From NCBI RefSeq assembly GCF_019492055.1, contig NZ_JAICBX010000002.1:992001-1056000 (forward strand): 64,000 nt of DNA. The letters are read 5' to 3'. Every line of letters starts with the position of its first letter. Positions within the stretch are counted from its first letter, which is position 1. This document shows, one piece after another, positions 8,688-18,940 of the stretch. The notes beneath the pieces were generated by a model, which ran no database searches, was not told the origin of the DNA, and was given only the letters and a program-made list of their open reading frames with translations. The translations under genes and the position numbers were made by a program. The stretch is from Flavimaribacter sediminis. Lineage in GTDB: Bacteria > Pseudomonadota > Alphaproteobacteria > Rhizobiales > Rhizobiaceae.

Positions 8688-9299
8688 ATGCGGTTCATCA
8701 ATAAAATTTTCAGAGGAATGGGTAGCTCAGCTCTGGCGCGCCTGGGTCGCGACGAGAGTGGTACGAGCGCGATCGAATTTTCGATCCTGGCTATTCCATT
8801 TTTTCTCATGGTTTTCGCCATCATCGAAACCTTCATCGCTTTCGGCGCGGAACAGCTTCTCAACTACGGCGTCGACAAGATCGGTCGGCAGCTCAGAACC
8901 GGAGAGATAACCTTCAATACCGGTGAATTGACAGATGTCACGGAAGACGAATTCAAGTTGCTCTTCTGCGAGAATGTTTCCCTGATGATCGACTGCAAGG
9001 GAACTTACGGCACCAGACTGTTTCTCGACGTGCGCAGCTTTGACAATTTCAACGATATTCCGATTGGCGTGCCGCGGGTCGGCAACGCCAAGGGCGGCGA
9101 CCTCGATACGTCGGATTTCGATTTTGCGCCCGGTACAGCCTCGTCGGTCAATATCATGCGGGCCTATTTCAAATGGCAGGTCATGACCGACCTGATACGA
9201 CCGTATCTCAGCAACATCGACACCACCGACGGATCCTTGCCGCAGTATTATCTGATGGTGGCCACGACCGCATTCCGCAACGAGGCGTATGACCGATGA
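8688..9299 (+). CDS. TadE-like pseudopilin
   Basis: This is a 203-residue minor pilin-like protein of the Tad system. After a short basic leader it has the prepilin-type segment DESGTSAIEFSILAIPFFLMVFAIIE, in which Gly-Thr-Ser-Ala-Ile-Glu-Phe marks the predicted CpaA cleavage site and Glu5. The rest is a periplasmic domain containing two Cys residues (LLFCENVSLMIDCKG). It overlaps the next TadE-like gene by four bases (ATGA), so they are translationally coupled. The TadE versus TadF assignment is not settled from sequence alone. Confidence 0.88.
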   Translation: MRFINKIFRGMGSSALARLGRDESGTSAIEFSILAIPFFLMVFAIIETFIAFGAEQLLNYGVDKIGRQLRTGEITFNTGELTDVTEDEFKLLFCENVSLMIDCKGTYGTRLFLDVRSFDNFNDIPIGVPRVGNAKGGDLDTSDFDFAPGTASSVNIMRAYFKWQVMTDLIRPYLSNIDTTDGSLPQYYLMVATTAFRNEAYDR

Positions 9300-9901
9300 C
9301 CGGATTTCTGCTTTCCAGAATCAACGGATATTCGGGCGCGCCCGCAAAATGCGCAAGCAAGCTGCGTCACCTCATGAAGGACCGTTCCGGCGTCGGATCG
9401 ATCGAATTCGCGTTTCTCGTCCCGGTTCTCATGGGCATCTATATTGCCTCTCTCGAAATCAGCGTCGGGATGACGGTCGACGCCAAGGTGGCTCGGGCGG
9501 GCAACATCACCCTCGATCTGATCACGCAGGGCACAAAGACCACGAAGGCGGAACTCAAGGGCATGACCGATGTCGCGGCGAGCATCCTCTCTCCATTCAG
9601 CGCCGAGGACATCACGCTCGTCTATACGGGTATTTCGGTGGATAAATCAAAAAAAGCGAAGATCGACTGGTCCTGGACGAGCGCAACCAACAATCGCGCA
9701 TTTACCGATGGCGACGAAATCGACATTCCGGCCGGACTGAAGATCGCAAACTCCTATTATGTGCGGGTGGAGATCACCAATCCCTACGATTATCTCACGA
9801 GCCTGCCGTTTCTCGGAACCGACAAGACTTCCGTGACCATGCGCGACACCTATTACATGCGGCCGCGCCGCGGCTCGCAGCTCGATTGCGGCGACTGTTG
9901 A
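9296..9901 (+). CDS. TadE/TadF-like pseudopilin
   Basis: This 201-residue second pseudopilin has a cytoplasmic leader of about 33 residues and then the processing segment DRSGVGSIEFAFLVPVLMGIYIASLE, again with a Glu five residues after the cleavage site. The C-terminus is Cys-containing (QLDCGDC). Its ATG overlaps the stop of the preceding TadE-like gene. Two such proteins per locus are usual; they are thought to start or cap pilus assembly. A weak CGGCCG hairpin follows at 9917-9935. Confidence 0.87.
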   Translation: MTGFLLSRINGYSGAPAKCASKLRHLMKDRSGVGSIEFAFLVPVLMGIYIASLEISVGMTVDAKVARAGNITLDLITQGTKTTKAELKGMTDVAASILSPFSAEDITLVYTGISVDKSKKAKIDWSWTSATNNRAFTDGDEIDIPAGLKIANSYYVRVEITNPYDYLTSLPFLGTDKTSVTMRDTYYMRPRRGSQLDCGDC

Positions 9902-10024
9902 CGCACAGTTCTGATCCGGCCGTTTTATGCGGCCGCTATCGATTAGCGCTTGTGCCCGATTTATCGGGGACTTAATTACATCCTGGAACCGTTTTTCAAG
10001 AACCAATCCAGGGCGAAATCATCC

Positions 10025-11245
10025 ATGGCGCGCGCGATCATCCTGCTTCTGGATTCCTTTGGCATCGGCGGCGCGCCGGACGCGGACGCCTTCGGCGACG
10101 CCGGTTCGAATACGCTTGGACATATCGCCGAATATTGCGCAGCGGACCTTGCCAACCGGGAAGGCCTTCGCAAGGGACCGCTTCGACTTCCGAATCTGGC
10201 GTCGCTCGGCCTGGCGCAGGCGGCGAGAATGGCCTGCGGGTCGGTTCCGGCGGGCGTGGGCTCGGCGTCACGGCCCATCGGTCTCTATGCGTGCGCCAGC
10301 GAAGTTTCGAACGGCAAGGACACGCCGTCCGGCCACTGGGAAATCGCCGGCGTGCCTGTTACTTTCGACTGGGGTTACTTCCCCGACACTGAAAACAGCT
10401 TTCCGCAAGATCTTCTCGACCTGATCCATGAGCGGGCGGTCCTGCCCGGCAGCCTCGGCAACTGCCATGCTTCCGGAACCGTCATCATCGAAAGGTTCGG
10501 CGAGGAACATGTCCGCAGCGGAAAACCGATCTTCTACACATCCGCCGACAGCGTCTTCCAGATCGCCGCCCATGAGAAGCATTTCGGGCTCGAACGGCTT
10601 TACAGGCTTTGCGAGATCGTTCGGGAACTGCTGGATCCGCTGAATATCGGCAGGGTCATCGCGCGTCCATTCACGGGAGAAACCGCGGCGACTTTCGAAC
10701 GCACGGGCAATCGCCGGGACTTTTCGGTGCCGCCGCCCGAACCGACGTTGCTTGACCGCGCCACAAGGGCCGGACGAACGGTCATCGCCGTCGGGAAGAT
10801 CGGCGATATTTTCGCGCATCAGGGAATCAGCGAAGTGCGCAAGGCCAATGGCAACATGGCGTTGTTCGACGCAACGATGAAGGCGATGGACGATGCGCGC
10901 GATGGCAGCATTGTGTTCACGAATTTCGTCGATTTCGACACGCTTTACGGACATCGGCGCGATGTTGCGGGTTATGCGGCGGCGCTTGAGGCCTTCGACC
11001 GACGACTGCCCGAGATAGCCCGCAAATTGCGGCCCAACGATCTGATCCTGGTCACCGCCGACCATGGCTGTGATCCGACCTGGAGAGGCAGCGACCATAC
11101 GCGTGAGCGCGTTCCTGTGCTGTGTTTCGGTCCCGGCATCACACAGGGCTCGGCCGGAATCCGCAACACTTTCGCCGATATCGGTGAATCCGTCGCCGCC
11201 CATCTCGGCTTGCCGCCGGGACGCCATGGCGCAAGCTTTCTGTGA
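10025..11245 (+). CDS. deoB: Phosphopentomutase DeoB
   Basis: DeoB interconverts (deoxy)ribose 1-phosphate and 5-phosphate, feeding pentoses from nucleosides into central metabolism. The 406-residue protein begins [21 protein letters not shown], with the metal-binding Asp near residue 10. It contains [10 protein letters not shown] (with the phosphorylated Thr of the alkaline-phosphatase superfamily) and the metal-binding [10 protein letters not shown] and [11 protein letters not shown] motifs near the end. The frame is open further upstream, but only the 10025 start matches the family. It is the first gene of a plus-strand pair with upp, opposite the deoA/punA/cdd operon. Confidence 0.95.
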   Translation: MARAIILLLDSFGIGGAPDADAFGDAGSNTLGHIAEYCAADLANREGLRKGPLRLPNLASLGLAQAARMACGSVPAGVGSASRPIGLYACASEVSNGKDTPSGHWEIAGVPVTFDWGYFPDTENSFPQDLLDLIHERAVLPGSLGNCHASGTVIIERFGEEHVRSGKPIFYTSADSVFQIAAHEKHFGLERLYRLCEIVRELLDPLNIGRVIARPFTGETAATFERTGNRRDFSVPPPEPTLLDRATRAGRTVIAVGKIGDIFAHQGISEVRKANGNMALFDATMKAMDDARDGSIVFTNFVDFDTLYGHRRDVAGYAAALEAFDRRLPEIARKLRPNDLILVTADHGCDPTWRGSDHTRERVPVLCFGPGITQGSAGIRNTFADIGESVAAHLGLPPGRHGASFL

Positions 11246-11386
11246 ACGAAGCATCGTCCAAAGCTGTGAACAGATCCCCGCAGGCTTGACTTTGAGGCTT
11301 GTGTGGAGTTGCTGCACGCGACTTCGACCGGCAATATGACCCGGCGGCCGCCTTTCGGGCTGCGCCGACAACAAGGAGACTGCGAG

Positions 11387-12016
11387 ATGCACGGCGTCAC
11401 TGTCATCGATCATCCTCTCGTCCAGCACAAGCTGACGATCATGCGCAAGAAGGATACGTCAACGGCCAGCTTCCGCCGCCTTTTGCGCGAGATATCGACG
11501 CTGTTGTGCTATGAGGTGACGCGGGAGCTGGAGCTGACCGAGGAAGAGATCGAGACGCCGCTTTCGAAGATGAACGCCCCTGTTCTCGCTGGCAAGAAAC
11601 TGGTTTTCGCCTCCATTCTGCGCGCCGGCAACGGACTGCTTGAAGGCATGCTGGAACTCGTGCCCTCCGCTCGCGTCGCGCATGTCGGTCTCTATCGCGA
11701 CCACGACACGCTCGAGGCGATCGAATATTACTTCAAGGCGCCCGAAGACATAAGCGACCGCCTCGTCATTGTCGTGGATCCGATGCTCGCCACCGCCAAT
11801 TCCGCCATCGCCGCAATTCAGAAACTCAAGGAGCGGGGCTCTCACAATCTTCGTTTCCTGTGTCTGCTCGCTGCGCCTGAGGGCCTGAAGGCGTTTCGCG
11901 AAGCGCATCCGGACGTGCCGGTCTTTACGGCCGCCGTCGACAGCCACCTGAACGAGCTTGGCTACATCGTTCCGGGCCTCGGCGACGCAGGCGACCGCAT
12001 GTACGGAACCAAGTGA
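11387..12016 (+). CDS. upp: Uracil phosphoribosyltransferase
   Basis: This enzyme makes UMP from uracil and PRPP, salvaging uracil released by cytidine deaminase and phosphorylase action. The 209-residue length is standard. The start [16 protein letters not shown] has AAGGAG about 9 nt upstream. The PRPP-binding loop reads [15 protein letters not shown], where many bacteria have ATGGSA. The conserved [21 protein letters not shown] region and the C-terminal [12 protein letters not shown] are intact. It follows deoB after 141 nt. Confidence 0.95.
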   Translation: MHGVTVIDHPLVQHKLTIMRKKDTSTASFRRLLREISTLLCYEVTRELELTEEEIETPLSKMNAPVLAGKKLVFASILRAGNGLLEGMLELVPSARVAHVGLYRDHDTLEAIEYYFKAPEDISDRLVIVVDPMLATANSAIAAIQKLKERGSHNLRFLCLLAAPEGLKAFREAHPDVPVFTAAVDSHLNELGYIVPGLGDAGDRMYGTK

Positions 12017-12103
12017 CGGTCTTTACCCGCTGCTTACCAAGAATTCAGTGAATCGCGCTGAAATTCGGGAATTCAGGACGCATTAGGCGGCGTCGTCTAT
12101 AGC

Positions 12104-12631
12104 ATGGCGATACTCGAACGGAGATCGACCATGCACCGGGTGCTCGTATTCGCCGCCCTTGCGATCGGCTTTTCCCTGGCTGTTCCTTCGCTGCTTTCCG
12201 AAAGGAGCGACGAAGAAAAATCAGTGGATCTTGCGGCCGCCGAGCGAACGCCCGCCACGAGCCGCACGGTTCGGCTCGACGCCGATCGCTCCGGTCATTT
12301 CACGGCGGAATTCAAGATCAACGGCCGCAAGGTGGACGGTCTGATCGACACCGGCGCCACGGCGGTTGCAATCAACGACACCATGGCGAGAAAACTGGGC
12401 GTAAAGCTGAAACCGGCGGATTTTACGCACAGGGTCCAGACCGCCAACGGCTCGGTCGCTGTCGCGCCTGTGTTGCTGAAACGCATCGAACTCGGATCCA
12501 TCCGGGTCAGGGACGTGCGGGCTGTGGTCATCGGGGACGACAGCCTGGCCCATACGCTGATCGGCATGAGCTTTCTCAAGCGGCTCCGATCCTACCGTGT
12601 GGAAAACAACACGTTGATATTATCACTCTAG
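12104..12631 (+). CDS. Retropepsin-like clan AA aspartic protease, membrane-anchored
   Basis: This is a 175-residue protein with an N-terminal hydrophobic anchor (VLVFAALAIGFSLAVPSLL) and a single-domain aspartic protease fold. The catalytic motif LIDTGATAVAIN lies near residue 82 and HTLIGMSFLKRL near the C-terminus. It resembles the TIGR02281 family common in Alphaproteobacteria, which includes periplasmic single-copy retropepsins; the substrate is unknown. A start at 12131 (MHRVLVF) is also possible. Its stop overlaps the convergent deoA stop by four bases. It is probably not part of nucleoside metabolism despite its position. Confidence 0.85.
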   Translation: MAILERRSTMHRVLVFAALAIGFSLAVPSLLSERSDEEKSVDLAAAERTPATSRTVRLDADRSGHFTAEFKINGRKVDGLIDTGATAVAINDTMARKLGVKLKPADFTHRVQTANGSVAVAPVLLKRIELGSIRVRDVRAVVIGDDSLAHTLIGMSFLKRLRSYRVENNTLILSL

Positions 12632-13947
12632 GACGCAATGCGATCGAGAATGACGGGTCGCGTAGACGGCGCATTCTGCGCAATCTCATAACAGCTGACA
12701 AGGGTCGCGGCCGCGGCGTCGGCGTCATCTTGTGAACGGGCGTGAACCCGGCCGATGGGGTCGCCCGTTTCCAGGACGGCGCCGACTGGCGCAAGATCCG
12801 AATATCCGACGGCGTGATCGACATCGTCCTGCGGCCGCGTGCGGCCGCCGCCAAGAGCAACAACGCCGAGCCCGACGCCACGGGTGTCGACCGCGGCGAC
12901 ATGCCCGCCGGCGCTGATCACGACGTCGCGGACAATGGGCGCCTCAGGCAGATAGGAACCAGTTTGCTCGACAAAGTCGGCCGGACCTCCGAGCGCCGCC
13001 GCCATGCGACCGAACCGATCGGCCGCCTGTCCGGACGCCAGCGCTTCCATCGCCTGCTTTTTGGCGGCCTCCGCCGAGGCGGCCACGCCGGATGACGTCA
13101 GCATCTCCGCGGCAAGCGCCAGAACCACTTGCTCCAGCCTGCCGTCGCGATGCGCGCCTGTTAAAAAGTCGACGGCGTTGCGAACCTCGACTGCGTTTCC
13201 CGCCGCGCTTGCGAGCGGCTCGTTCATGTCGGTCACCAGGGCGACCGTCGCCAGCCCGGCGCCATTCGCAACCTCGACGAGGCTTTGCGCCAGACTGCGG
13301 GCGTCGTCGTCCGCGCCCATGAAGGCGCCGCTGCCGGTCTTGACGTCAAGCACCAGTGTTTGAAGCCCCGCGGCAAGTTTTTTCGACAGGATCGACGCCG
13401 TGATCAAAGGGATCGATTCGACCGTCGCGGTGACGTCGCGCACGCCATATATTCGGCGATCGGCCGGCGCGAGATCTCCGGTCTGTCCGATAATCGCACA
13501 GCCGATATCGGTCACGATGCGCCGGAAGAGGTCATTGTCCGGCGTCACCGAGTAACCGGGTATCGATTCCATCTTGTCGAGTGTGCCGCCCGTATGGCCG
13601 AGACCCCGGCCCGAGATCATCGGTACGGCGAGACCGCAGGCCGCGACGATCGGCGCCAGCATCAACGAGACATTGTCGCCGACGCCGCCGGTTGAATGTT
13701 TGTCGGCGATCGGCCTGTCTATCCCGGGCCAGGTCAGAACGTCTCCGGAATCCCGCATGGCGAGCGTCAGCGCGACGATCTCGTCGCGCGTCATGCCATT
13801 GAGGAAAACGGCCATGGCGAACGCCGCTATCTGGCCCTCGCTGACCCGGTCATCGGTCACTCCGCGAATGAAATCGCCGATCTCGCCGGGCTCAAGCGTC
13901 CGTCGGTCCCGTTTCCTGCGAATGATTTCCTGGGGCAGAAACGCCAT
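12628..13947 (-). CDS. deoA: Thymidine phosphorylase DeoA
   Basis: DeoA splits thymidine and deoxyuridine with phosphate into base and deoxyribose 1-phosphate. The 439-residue protein has the phosphate-binding motif KHSTGGVGDNVSL near residue 84 and the family signature SGRGLGHTGGTLDKMESIPG just after it. It is the last gene of the minus-strand operon that starts with the nucleoside ABC transporter and lies 38 nt after punA. Its product is the substrate of DeoB, encoded convergently nearby. Confidence 0.96.
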   Translation of the reverse strand: MAFLPQEIIRRKRDRRTLEPGEIGDFIRGVTDDRVSEGQIAAFAMAVFLNGMTRDEIVALTLAMRDSGDVLTWPGIDRPIADKHSTGGVGDNVSLMLAPIVAACGLAVPMISGRGLGHTGGTLDKMESIPGYSVTPDNDLFRRIVTDIGCAIIGQTGDLAPADRRIYGVRDVTATVESIPLITASILSKKLAAGLQTLVLDVKTGSGAFMGADDDARSLAQSLVEVANGAGLATVALVTDMNEPLASAAGNAVEVRNAVDFLTGAHRDGRLEQVVLALAAEMLTSSGVAASAEAAKKQAMEALASGQAADRFGRMAAALGGPADFVEQTGSYLPEAPIVRDVVISAGGHVAAVDTRGVGLGVVALGGGRTRPQDDVDHAVGYSDLAPVGAVLETGDPIGRVHARSQDDADAAAATLVSCYEIAQNAPSTRPVILDRIAS

Positions 13948-13985
13948 TGCGTCCTCGAGTTCCTTCGATGGGATGTCTTACGTTA

Positions 13986-14780
13986 TCAGACCAGAGTCTG
14001 AACTGTCTCGAACAGGATGTCGGCCAGACGGGCGCCGCCGATGGGCGCCATATCCTTGGTTTCCTGATGGGACAACTCGTCGCCGCTCATGCCGGCTGCA
14101 AGATTGGTGATGACGGAAGCCGCGGCGACGCGCATGCCGAGGAAGCGTGCGAGAATGGCTTCCGGCACGGTCGACATGCCGACAGCGTCAGCTCCGATCG
14201 TGCGGGCCATGCGGATTTCAGCCGGCGTTTCGAAGCTCGGACCGGAAAACCACATGTAGACGCCGCGATGCAGGAAATGCCCGCACCGTTCGGCTGCATC
14301 GTCCAACGCCGCGCGCATGTCCGCATCGTAGGCGTTCGTCAGACCCACGAACCGCCGGTCGCTCTTTTCGCCGAAAAGCGGATTGGAGCCAGAGAAATTG
14401 ATATGATCGGTGATCTGCATGACCGAACCGGCCGGCATCTCAGGATGCAACGATCCGGCGGCGTTGGTGAGAAACAGCTTTTCGACGCCGAGGGCGTGCA
14501 GCGTCTCAAGCGGCGCGCGCATGGCGGACGCATCGCCATGTTCGTAATAGTGGGCGCGACCCGAAAGCATGAGGACGGGGCAAGCGCCCATGACGCCGGC
14601 GACGAGTTCGGCGGCGTGCCCGGAAACGCCGGAGCCGGGAAAACCATCGAGATCGCCATAGGAGATCCGGACCGGATCGCTGACCCGTTCGGCGAGTTTT
14701 CCGAGGCCGGAACCGAGCACGATGGCCGTCTTCGGTTCAAGGCTCCCGATGCGGGAGCGTATCGTCGTGGCGGCGGACAT
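13986..14780 (-). CDS. punA: Purine nucleoside phosphorylase (trimeric PNP family)
   Basis: This enzyme phosphorolyses purine nucleosides to base and pentose 1-phosphate. Its 264 residues contain the trimeric-PNP signatures: VLGSGLGKL (phosphate loop) near residue 21, SGRAHYYEHG, TNAAGSLHPEM, GPSFETPAEIRM, and GMSTVPEAILAR with ITNLAAG. It lies two bases downstream of cdd in the same operon, so coupled translation is likely. Specificity (guanosine/inosine versus adenosine) cannot be fixed here; the Asn in ITNLAAG favours 6-oxopurines. Confidence 0.94.
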   Translation of the reverse strand: MSAATTIRSRIGSLEPKTAIVLGSGLGKLAERVSDPVRISYGDLDGFPGSGVSGHAAELVAGVMGACPVLMLSGRAHYYEHGDASAMRAPLETLHALGVEKLFLTNAAGSLHPEMPAGSVMQITDHINFSGSNPLFGEKSDRRFVGLTNAYDADMRAALDDAAERCGHFLHRGVYMWFSGPSFETPAEIRMARTIGADAVGMSTVPEAILARFLGMRVAAASVITNLAAGMSGDELSHQETKDMAPIGGARLADILFETVQTLV

Positions 14781-14782
14781 GA

Positions 14783-15172
14783 TCAGAGGTCGCCGCCATC
14801 GAAAGCCAGCGGCAGCAATTCAGCCATGGTGACTGTCTTGACGACACCGTTGGCGTCGCACAGGTGCACAGGCGTTTCCGGCTCGGAGAATTCGGCAAGC
14901 CGCTGACGGCATCCGCCGCAGGGCGTGCAGGCGACCATCTTTTCCGCGATCACCGCGACTTCCGTAATCTTGCGCGCGCCGCCCATGATCATGTGACCGA
15001 TGGCTGTCGTTTCGGCGCACCATCCTTCCGGGAAGGATGCGATCTCGACATTCGCGCCGGAATAGATCTTTCCGTCCTCGGCGCGAATGGCGGCGCCTAC
15101 GGGAAAGTCCGAGTAGCGCGAATAACACTTGGCCATGGCGTCGCGCGCAGCAACAAACAACTCGTGGGACAT
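14783..15172 (-). CDS. cdd: Cytidine deaminase
   Basis: This enzyme converts cytidine and deoxycytidine to uridine and deoxyuridine. The 129-residue size and Cys-type zinc site show the small homotetrameric form: the catalytic motif is GWCAETTAIG (C-A-E) and the second zinc motif is PCGGCRQRL. The start region MSHELFVAARDAMAKCYSRYSDFPVGAAI is typical. It lies four nt after the upstream permease gene and two nt before punA, inside the nucleoside salvage operon. Confidence 0.96.
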   Translation of the reverse strand: MSHELFVAARDAMAKCYSRYSDFPVGAAIRAEDGKIYSGANVEIASFPEGWCAETTAIGHMIMGGARKITEVAVIAEKMVACTPCGGCRQRLAEFSEPETPVHLCDANGVVKTVTMAELLPLAFDGGDL

Positions 15173-15176
15173 GACG

Positions 15177-16151
15177 CTAGCGCTCCTTCACATAGGGCAC
15201 GCCGCCGGCCTTTGGCGGCACCGCCTTGCCGATGAACCCGGCCAGCAGGATGACCGTGAGCACATAGGGCAAGGCCTGCATGAACTGGACCGGAACCGTG
15301 CCGATAAGCGGCAGGCTCTGCCCCTGCAGCAGTATGCCAAGGGCGTCGAGGAACCCGAACAAAAGGCAGGCGAACATGACGTTGACCGGCCGCCACTTGG
15401 CGAAGATCAGGGCGGCGAGCGCGATGAATCCCTTGCCCGCCGTCATGCCCTTCACGAAACCGGCGGCGACCGCCATGGAAAGATAGGCGCCCGCGATGCC
15501 GCACAGAATGCCGCAACAGATGACAGCCAGATAGCGCATCCGGGTCACCGATATGCCGGCCGTATCGACGGCGCCCGGATTTTCACCGACCGCGCGCAGG
15601 CGCAGGCCGAACCGGGTGCGGTGCAGCACCCACCAGGTAAACGGCACCATGGCGAATGCGAAATAGGTCAGCACGAAATGACCGGATATGAGATTGGTGT
15701 AGATCGGCCCCAGGAAGGGAATGTCCGCAAGAGCGTCGGCAAAGGGCAGTTCGACCGCCTGGAAACGCGCGTCCCCGGTCAAGGCAGGCGTGCGGCCGCC
15801 CTGCCGGAACCAGGCCTGACCGAGTATCACAGTGGCGCCGAGCGCAATGAAATTGATGGCGACGCCGGAGACGATCTGGTTGCCGCGCTGGGTGATCGAC
15901 GCGAAGCCGTGGACGAGCGCAAGCCCCAGCGAAACCAGAATGGCGACTCCGAGACCCATGTAAACGGACTGGAAGACCGCGGCGGCGGCGCCTCCGCCAA
16001 AGGCGGCCGCCAGCATCTTGCCTTCCAGGCCGATGTCGAACACGCCCGAGCGTTCCGAAAACAGGCCGGCGAGGGCTGCAAGGATCAGCGGGACCGAGAG
16101 GCGAATCGTGCCTTCAAGCGTCACCAGCAGGATTTCAAAAGCCTGATCCAT
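15177..16151 (-). CDS. Nucleoside-type ABC transporter permease (second)
   Basis: This 324-residue polytopic inner-membrane protein belongs to the branched-chain/BMP permease family (NupQ/YufQ-like). It has about eight to nine hydrophobic segments and the family motif region AVGENPGAVDTAGISVTRMRYLAV, where the cytoplasmic loop couples to the ATPase. It is four nt downstream of the other permease and is followed by cdd. The neighbours (deaminase and phosphorylases) make nucleosides the likely substrate. Confidence 0.88.
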   Translation of the reverse strand: MDQAFEILLVTLEGTIRLSVPLILAALAGLFSERSGVFDIGLEGKMLAAAFGGGAAAAVFQSVYMGLGVAILVSLGLALVHGFASITQRGNQIVSGVAINFIALGATVILGQAWFRQGGRTPALTGDARFQAVELPFADALADIPFLGPIYTNLISGHFVLTYFAFAMVPFTWWVLHRTRFGLRLRAVGENPGAVDTAGISVTRMRYLAVICCGILCGIAGAYLSMAVAAGFVKGMTAGKGFIALAALIFAKWRPVNVMFACLLFGFLDALGILLQGQSLPLIGTVPVQFMQALPYVLTVILLAGFIGKAVPPKAGGVPYVKER

Positions 16152-16154
16152 ATC

Positions 16155-17291
16155 CTATTCCCCCGCCCCGGCGGCGCGTGTCTGCCTGCCCACGCCCTGC
16201 ATGGAGGAGAAAAAGGCGGTTATGGCGGGACGGAACATATGCTCCAGCGCGCCAGCGAACAGGATGACGAGTCCCTGGATGATGGTGATCATGTCGCGCG
16301 AAATTTCCGGCATTTCGAAAGAGATTTCGGCGCCGCCCTGATAGAGCACGCCGAAAAGAATGGCGGCCGGAATGATGCCGGCCGGATGCGACCTTCCCAT
16401 CAACGCCACAGCGATGCCGACAAAACCGGCCCCGGTGACGAAATCGAGCTGCATGCGCTGCTGGTCGCCCATGATCGGGTTCAGCGCCATCATGCCTGCA
16501 AGCGCGCCGGAGATGATCATGGTGATGATGATGATCCGGGCTTCCTTCATGCCGGCGTATCGCGCGGCGGTGGGGCTGTGGCCCATGGTGCGCATTTCGT
16601 AGCCGAATTTCGTGCGCCAGATCAGCAGCCAGACGAGCACGCAGCAAACAAGCGCCAAAAGGAAGGACACGTTGAACGGCGCGCCGCCGATATCAAGACC
16701 GAAGATCGACATCAGCCAGTCGAGCTTCGGCAACTCCCCGCCTTCTGTGAAGGTGCGGGTCTGGGGCGCCATCGACCCGATCGGTTTCAACACATCGACC
16801 AGCATGAAAACCATCACGCTGGAGGCAATGAAGTTGAACATAATCGTTGTGATAACGATATGGCTGCCGCGTTTGGCCTGCAGGTAGCCCGGGATGAAGG
16901 CCCAGGCGGCGCCGAAAAAAGCCGAGCCGGCGATCGCGACCACGAATGTCAGATACCACGGAAAGATCCCGTCGAAGGCCAGACAGGCCAGGGCGACGCC
17001 AAGACCGCCGATATAGGCCTGGCCCTCGCCGCCGATATTGAACAGTCCGCAATGGAACGCCACCGCCACGGCAAGACCGGTGAAGATGAAGTTCGTGGCG
17101 TAGTAGAGCGTAAAGCCGATGCCCTCGCCGTAACCGAAGGCTCCCTGAATAAGTAGTGATGCGGCGCGCAAGGGGCTCTCGCCGACCAGCAACACGACAA
17201 GGCCGGCGACCAGAAATGCAAAAACAAGGTTGATCAGGGGAATGAGGCCGTATTCGACCCAACCCGGCAATTTTCCAAACGGCGCGCTCAT
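16155..17291 (-). CDS. Nucleoside-type ABC transporter permease (first)
   Basis: This 378-residue membrane protein (NupP/YufP-like) has an N-terminal helix, a longer loop around residues 160-190, and the coupling-loop motif [19 protein letters not shown]. It overlaps the ATPase gene by four bases (ATGA) and is followed after three nt by the second permease, so the three form one transporter. It presumably makes the transmembrane pore with its neighbour. Confidence 0.88.
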   Translation of the reverse strand: MSAPFGKLPGWVEYGLIPLINLVFAFLVAGLVVLLVGESPLRAASLLIQGAFGYGEGIGFTLYYATNFIFTGLAVAVAFHCGLFNIGGEGQAYIGGLGVALACLAFDGIFPWYLTFVVAIAGSAFFGAAWAFIPGYLQAKRGSHIVITTIMFNFIASSVMVFMLVDVLKPIGSMAPQTRTFTEGGELPKLDWLMSIFGLDIGGAPFNVSFLLALVCCVLVWLLIWRTKFGYEMRTMGHSPTAARYAGMKEARIIIITMIISGALAGMMALNPIMGDQQRMQLDFVTGAGFVGIAVALMGRSHPAGIIPAAILFGVLYQGGAEISFEMPEISRDMITIIQGLVILFAGALEHMFRPAITAFFSSMQGVGRQTRAAGAGE

Positions 17292-18823
17292 TCCGCCGCC
17301 TCCATCGGTTCCTCGACGCCAGCCATCAGCAGCCCCAGTTCGGATTCAGATGCGTCAGGCGACCGCTCGCCGACGACGCGGCCGGCGAACATCACGAGGA
17401 TGCGGTCAGACAGCGACCGGATTTCGTCGAGTTCGACCGACACCAGCAGCACGGCCTTGCCGGCGTCGCGCATCTCGATGATGCGTTTGTGGATGAATTC
17501 GATGGCTCCAACATCGACGCCCCGCGTCGGCTGACCGATCACAAGCACCGTCGGATCGCGCTCCATCTCGCGCGCAAGCACAATCTTCTGCTGGTTGCCC
17601 CCGGAGAAATTGGCGGTCTTCAGCCGCACGTCAGGAGGACGAATGTCATATTGCTCCGCGGTCTCCTGGGCATGGCGCCGGATGCTGCCAAGATTGAGCA
17701 TGGGACCGTTGAGATATTCCGGATCGTAATGATAGCCGAGTATGGCGTTCTCGTTCTCCTCGAAGGCCAGCACCAGTCCCATGTGGTGACGGTCTTCCGG
17801 CACATGGGCCATCTTTCGCTTGCGCAGATCGGCGGGATCGGCTTCGCCGGTCACGTCGATCGGTTCGTTGCACAGCATGACCTTGCCGCTTACGGCGCGA
17901 CGGATTCCGGTGATCGTTTCCAGCAGTTCCGACTGGCCGTTGCCGGCCACGCCGGCAATGCCGACGATTTCGCCGGCACGCACGTTGAGCGACACGTTGT
18001 CGACCATGGTCACGCCGCGGCTGTCCTTGACGGTCAGGTTCTCGACCGAGAGCTGGACGTCTTTCGGCTCCGCTTCGCCTTTTTCCACGCGCAGAAGAAC
18101 GCGCCGCCCGACCATGAGCTCGGCCAGCTCCTCGACCGAGGTCTCCGAAGTCTTGCGCGTCGCCACCATCTCGCCGCGACGCATCACCGAAACCTCGTCG
18201 GTGATCGCCATGATCTCCCGCAGCTTGTGCGTGATGAAGATGATCGTCTTGCCCTGTTGGCGAAGCTGCTCGAGGATCCGGAACAGGTGATCGGCCTCGG
18301 CCGGCGTCAGAACGCCCGTCGGCTCATCGAGAATCAGGATGTCGGCGCCACGATAAAGGGCCTTCAGGATTTCCACCCTTTGCTGCAGACCGACCGGCAA
18401 TTCCTCGATGATGGCGTCCGGATTGACATCGAGGGAATATTCTTCTTCCAGCCGCTTCAATTCCGCGCGCGCCCGGGTGATGCCCTTGTTGAGAATGGCG
18501 TTTTCTTCCGCGCCGAGCATCACGTTTTCAAGGACGGAGAAGTTTTCCACCAGCATGAAATGCTGGTGCACCATACCGATCCCCGCCTCGATCGCGACAT
18601 TGGGATCGCGGATGACGATCTTGTCGCCCCCGATGAAGATGTCGCCGGCGTCGGCCTGATAGAATCCGTACAAAATCGACATGAGCGTCGACTTGCCTGC
18701 GCCGTTTTCTCCGATAATGCCGTGAATGGTTCCCCTGCGAACCTGCAGATTGATGTCCTTGTTGGCGTGGACAGCACCGAAACTTTTGTCGATACCCCGC
18801 AATTCGATCGCCAGACTGTCCAT
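17288..18823 (-). CDS. Nucleoside-type ABC transporter ATPase (two fused ABC domains)
   Basis: This is a 511-residue tandem ABC ATPase of the sugar/nucleoside class (NupO/YufO-like). Domain 1 has Walker [17 protein letters not shown] near residue 40 and Walker [13 protein letters not shown]. Domain 2 has the degenerate Walker [12 protein letters not shown] near residue 290, the signature [16 protein letters not shown], and [14 protein letters not shown]. The start [15 protein letters not shown] is preceded by AAGG; the frame continues about 100 codons upstream without homology. It leads the operon. No substrate-binding protein gene accompanies it in the window. Confidence 0.92.
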   Translation of the reverse strand: MDSLAIELRGIDKSFGAVHANKDINLQVRRGTIHGIIGENGAGKSTLMSILYGFYQADAGDIFIGGDKIVIRDPNVAIEAGIGMVHQHFMLVENFSVLENVMLGAEENAILNKGITRARAELKRLEEEYSLDVNPDAIIEELPVGLQQRVEILKALYRGADILILDEPTGVLTPAEADHLFRILEQLRQQGKTIIFITHKLREIMAITDEVSVMRRGEMVATRKTSETSVEELAELMVGRRVLLRVEKGEAEPKDVQLSVENLTVKDSRGVTMVDNVSLNVRAGEIVGIAGVAGNGQSELLETITGIRRAVSGKVMLCNEPIDVTGEADPADLRKRKMAHVPEDRHHMGLVLAFEENENAILGYHYDPEYLNGPMLNLGSIRRHAQETAEQYDIRPPDVRLKTANFSGGNQQKIVLAREMERDPTVLVIGQPTRGVDVGAIEFIHKRIIEMRDAGKAVLLVSVELDEIRSLSDRILVMFAGRVVGERSPDASESELGLLMAGVEEPMEAAE

Positions 18824-18940
18824 GCGTGACCTTATTTTATCATCTGGTATAAAAACGACTGTATTCGCCTGTTGAATGCGACACCAGCCCAATTTATGGG
18901 TTTTTTCACAGGGATGAATCAGCGCAAGCCGGGAGGAACG

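Noticed and set aside
9917-9935. CGGCCG repeat as a terminator after the pseudopilin genes
   Set aside because: Each arm is itself a six-base palindrome and there is no following T-run, so hairpin formation and termination are doubtful.
10268-11428. A 386-codon minus-strand open frame
   Set aside because: It is antisense to deoB and the start of upp, with no ribosome site or family resemblance.
15129-17156. A 675-codon open frame on the plus strand
   Set aside because: It is antisense to cdd and two permease genes, and its composition (rich in His, Asp, Arg, Gly) is typical of a shadow frame in GC-rich DNA. No motif was recognised.
17489-18829. A 446-codon plus-strand open frame
   Set aside because: It lies entirely antisense to the ABC ATPase gene, whose Walker motifs are intact. 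It is a shadow frame.
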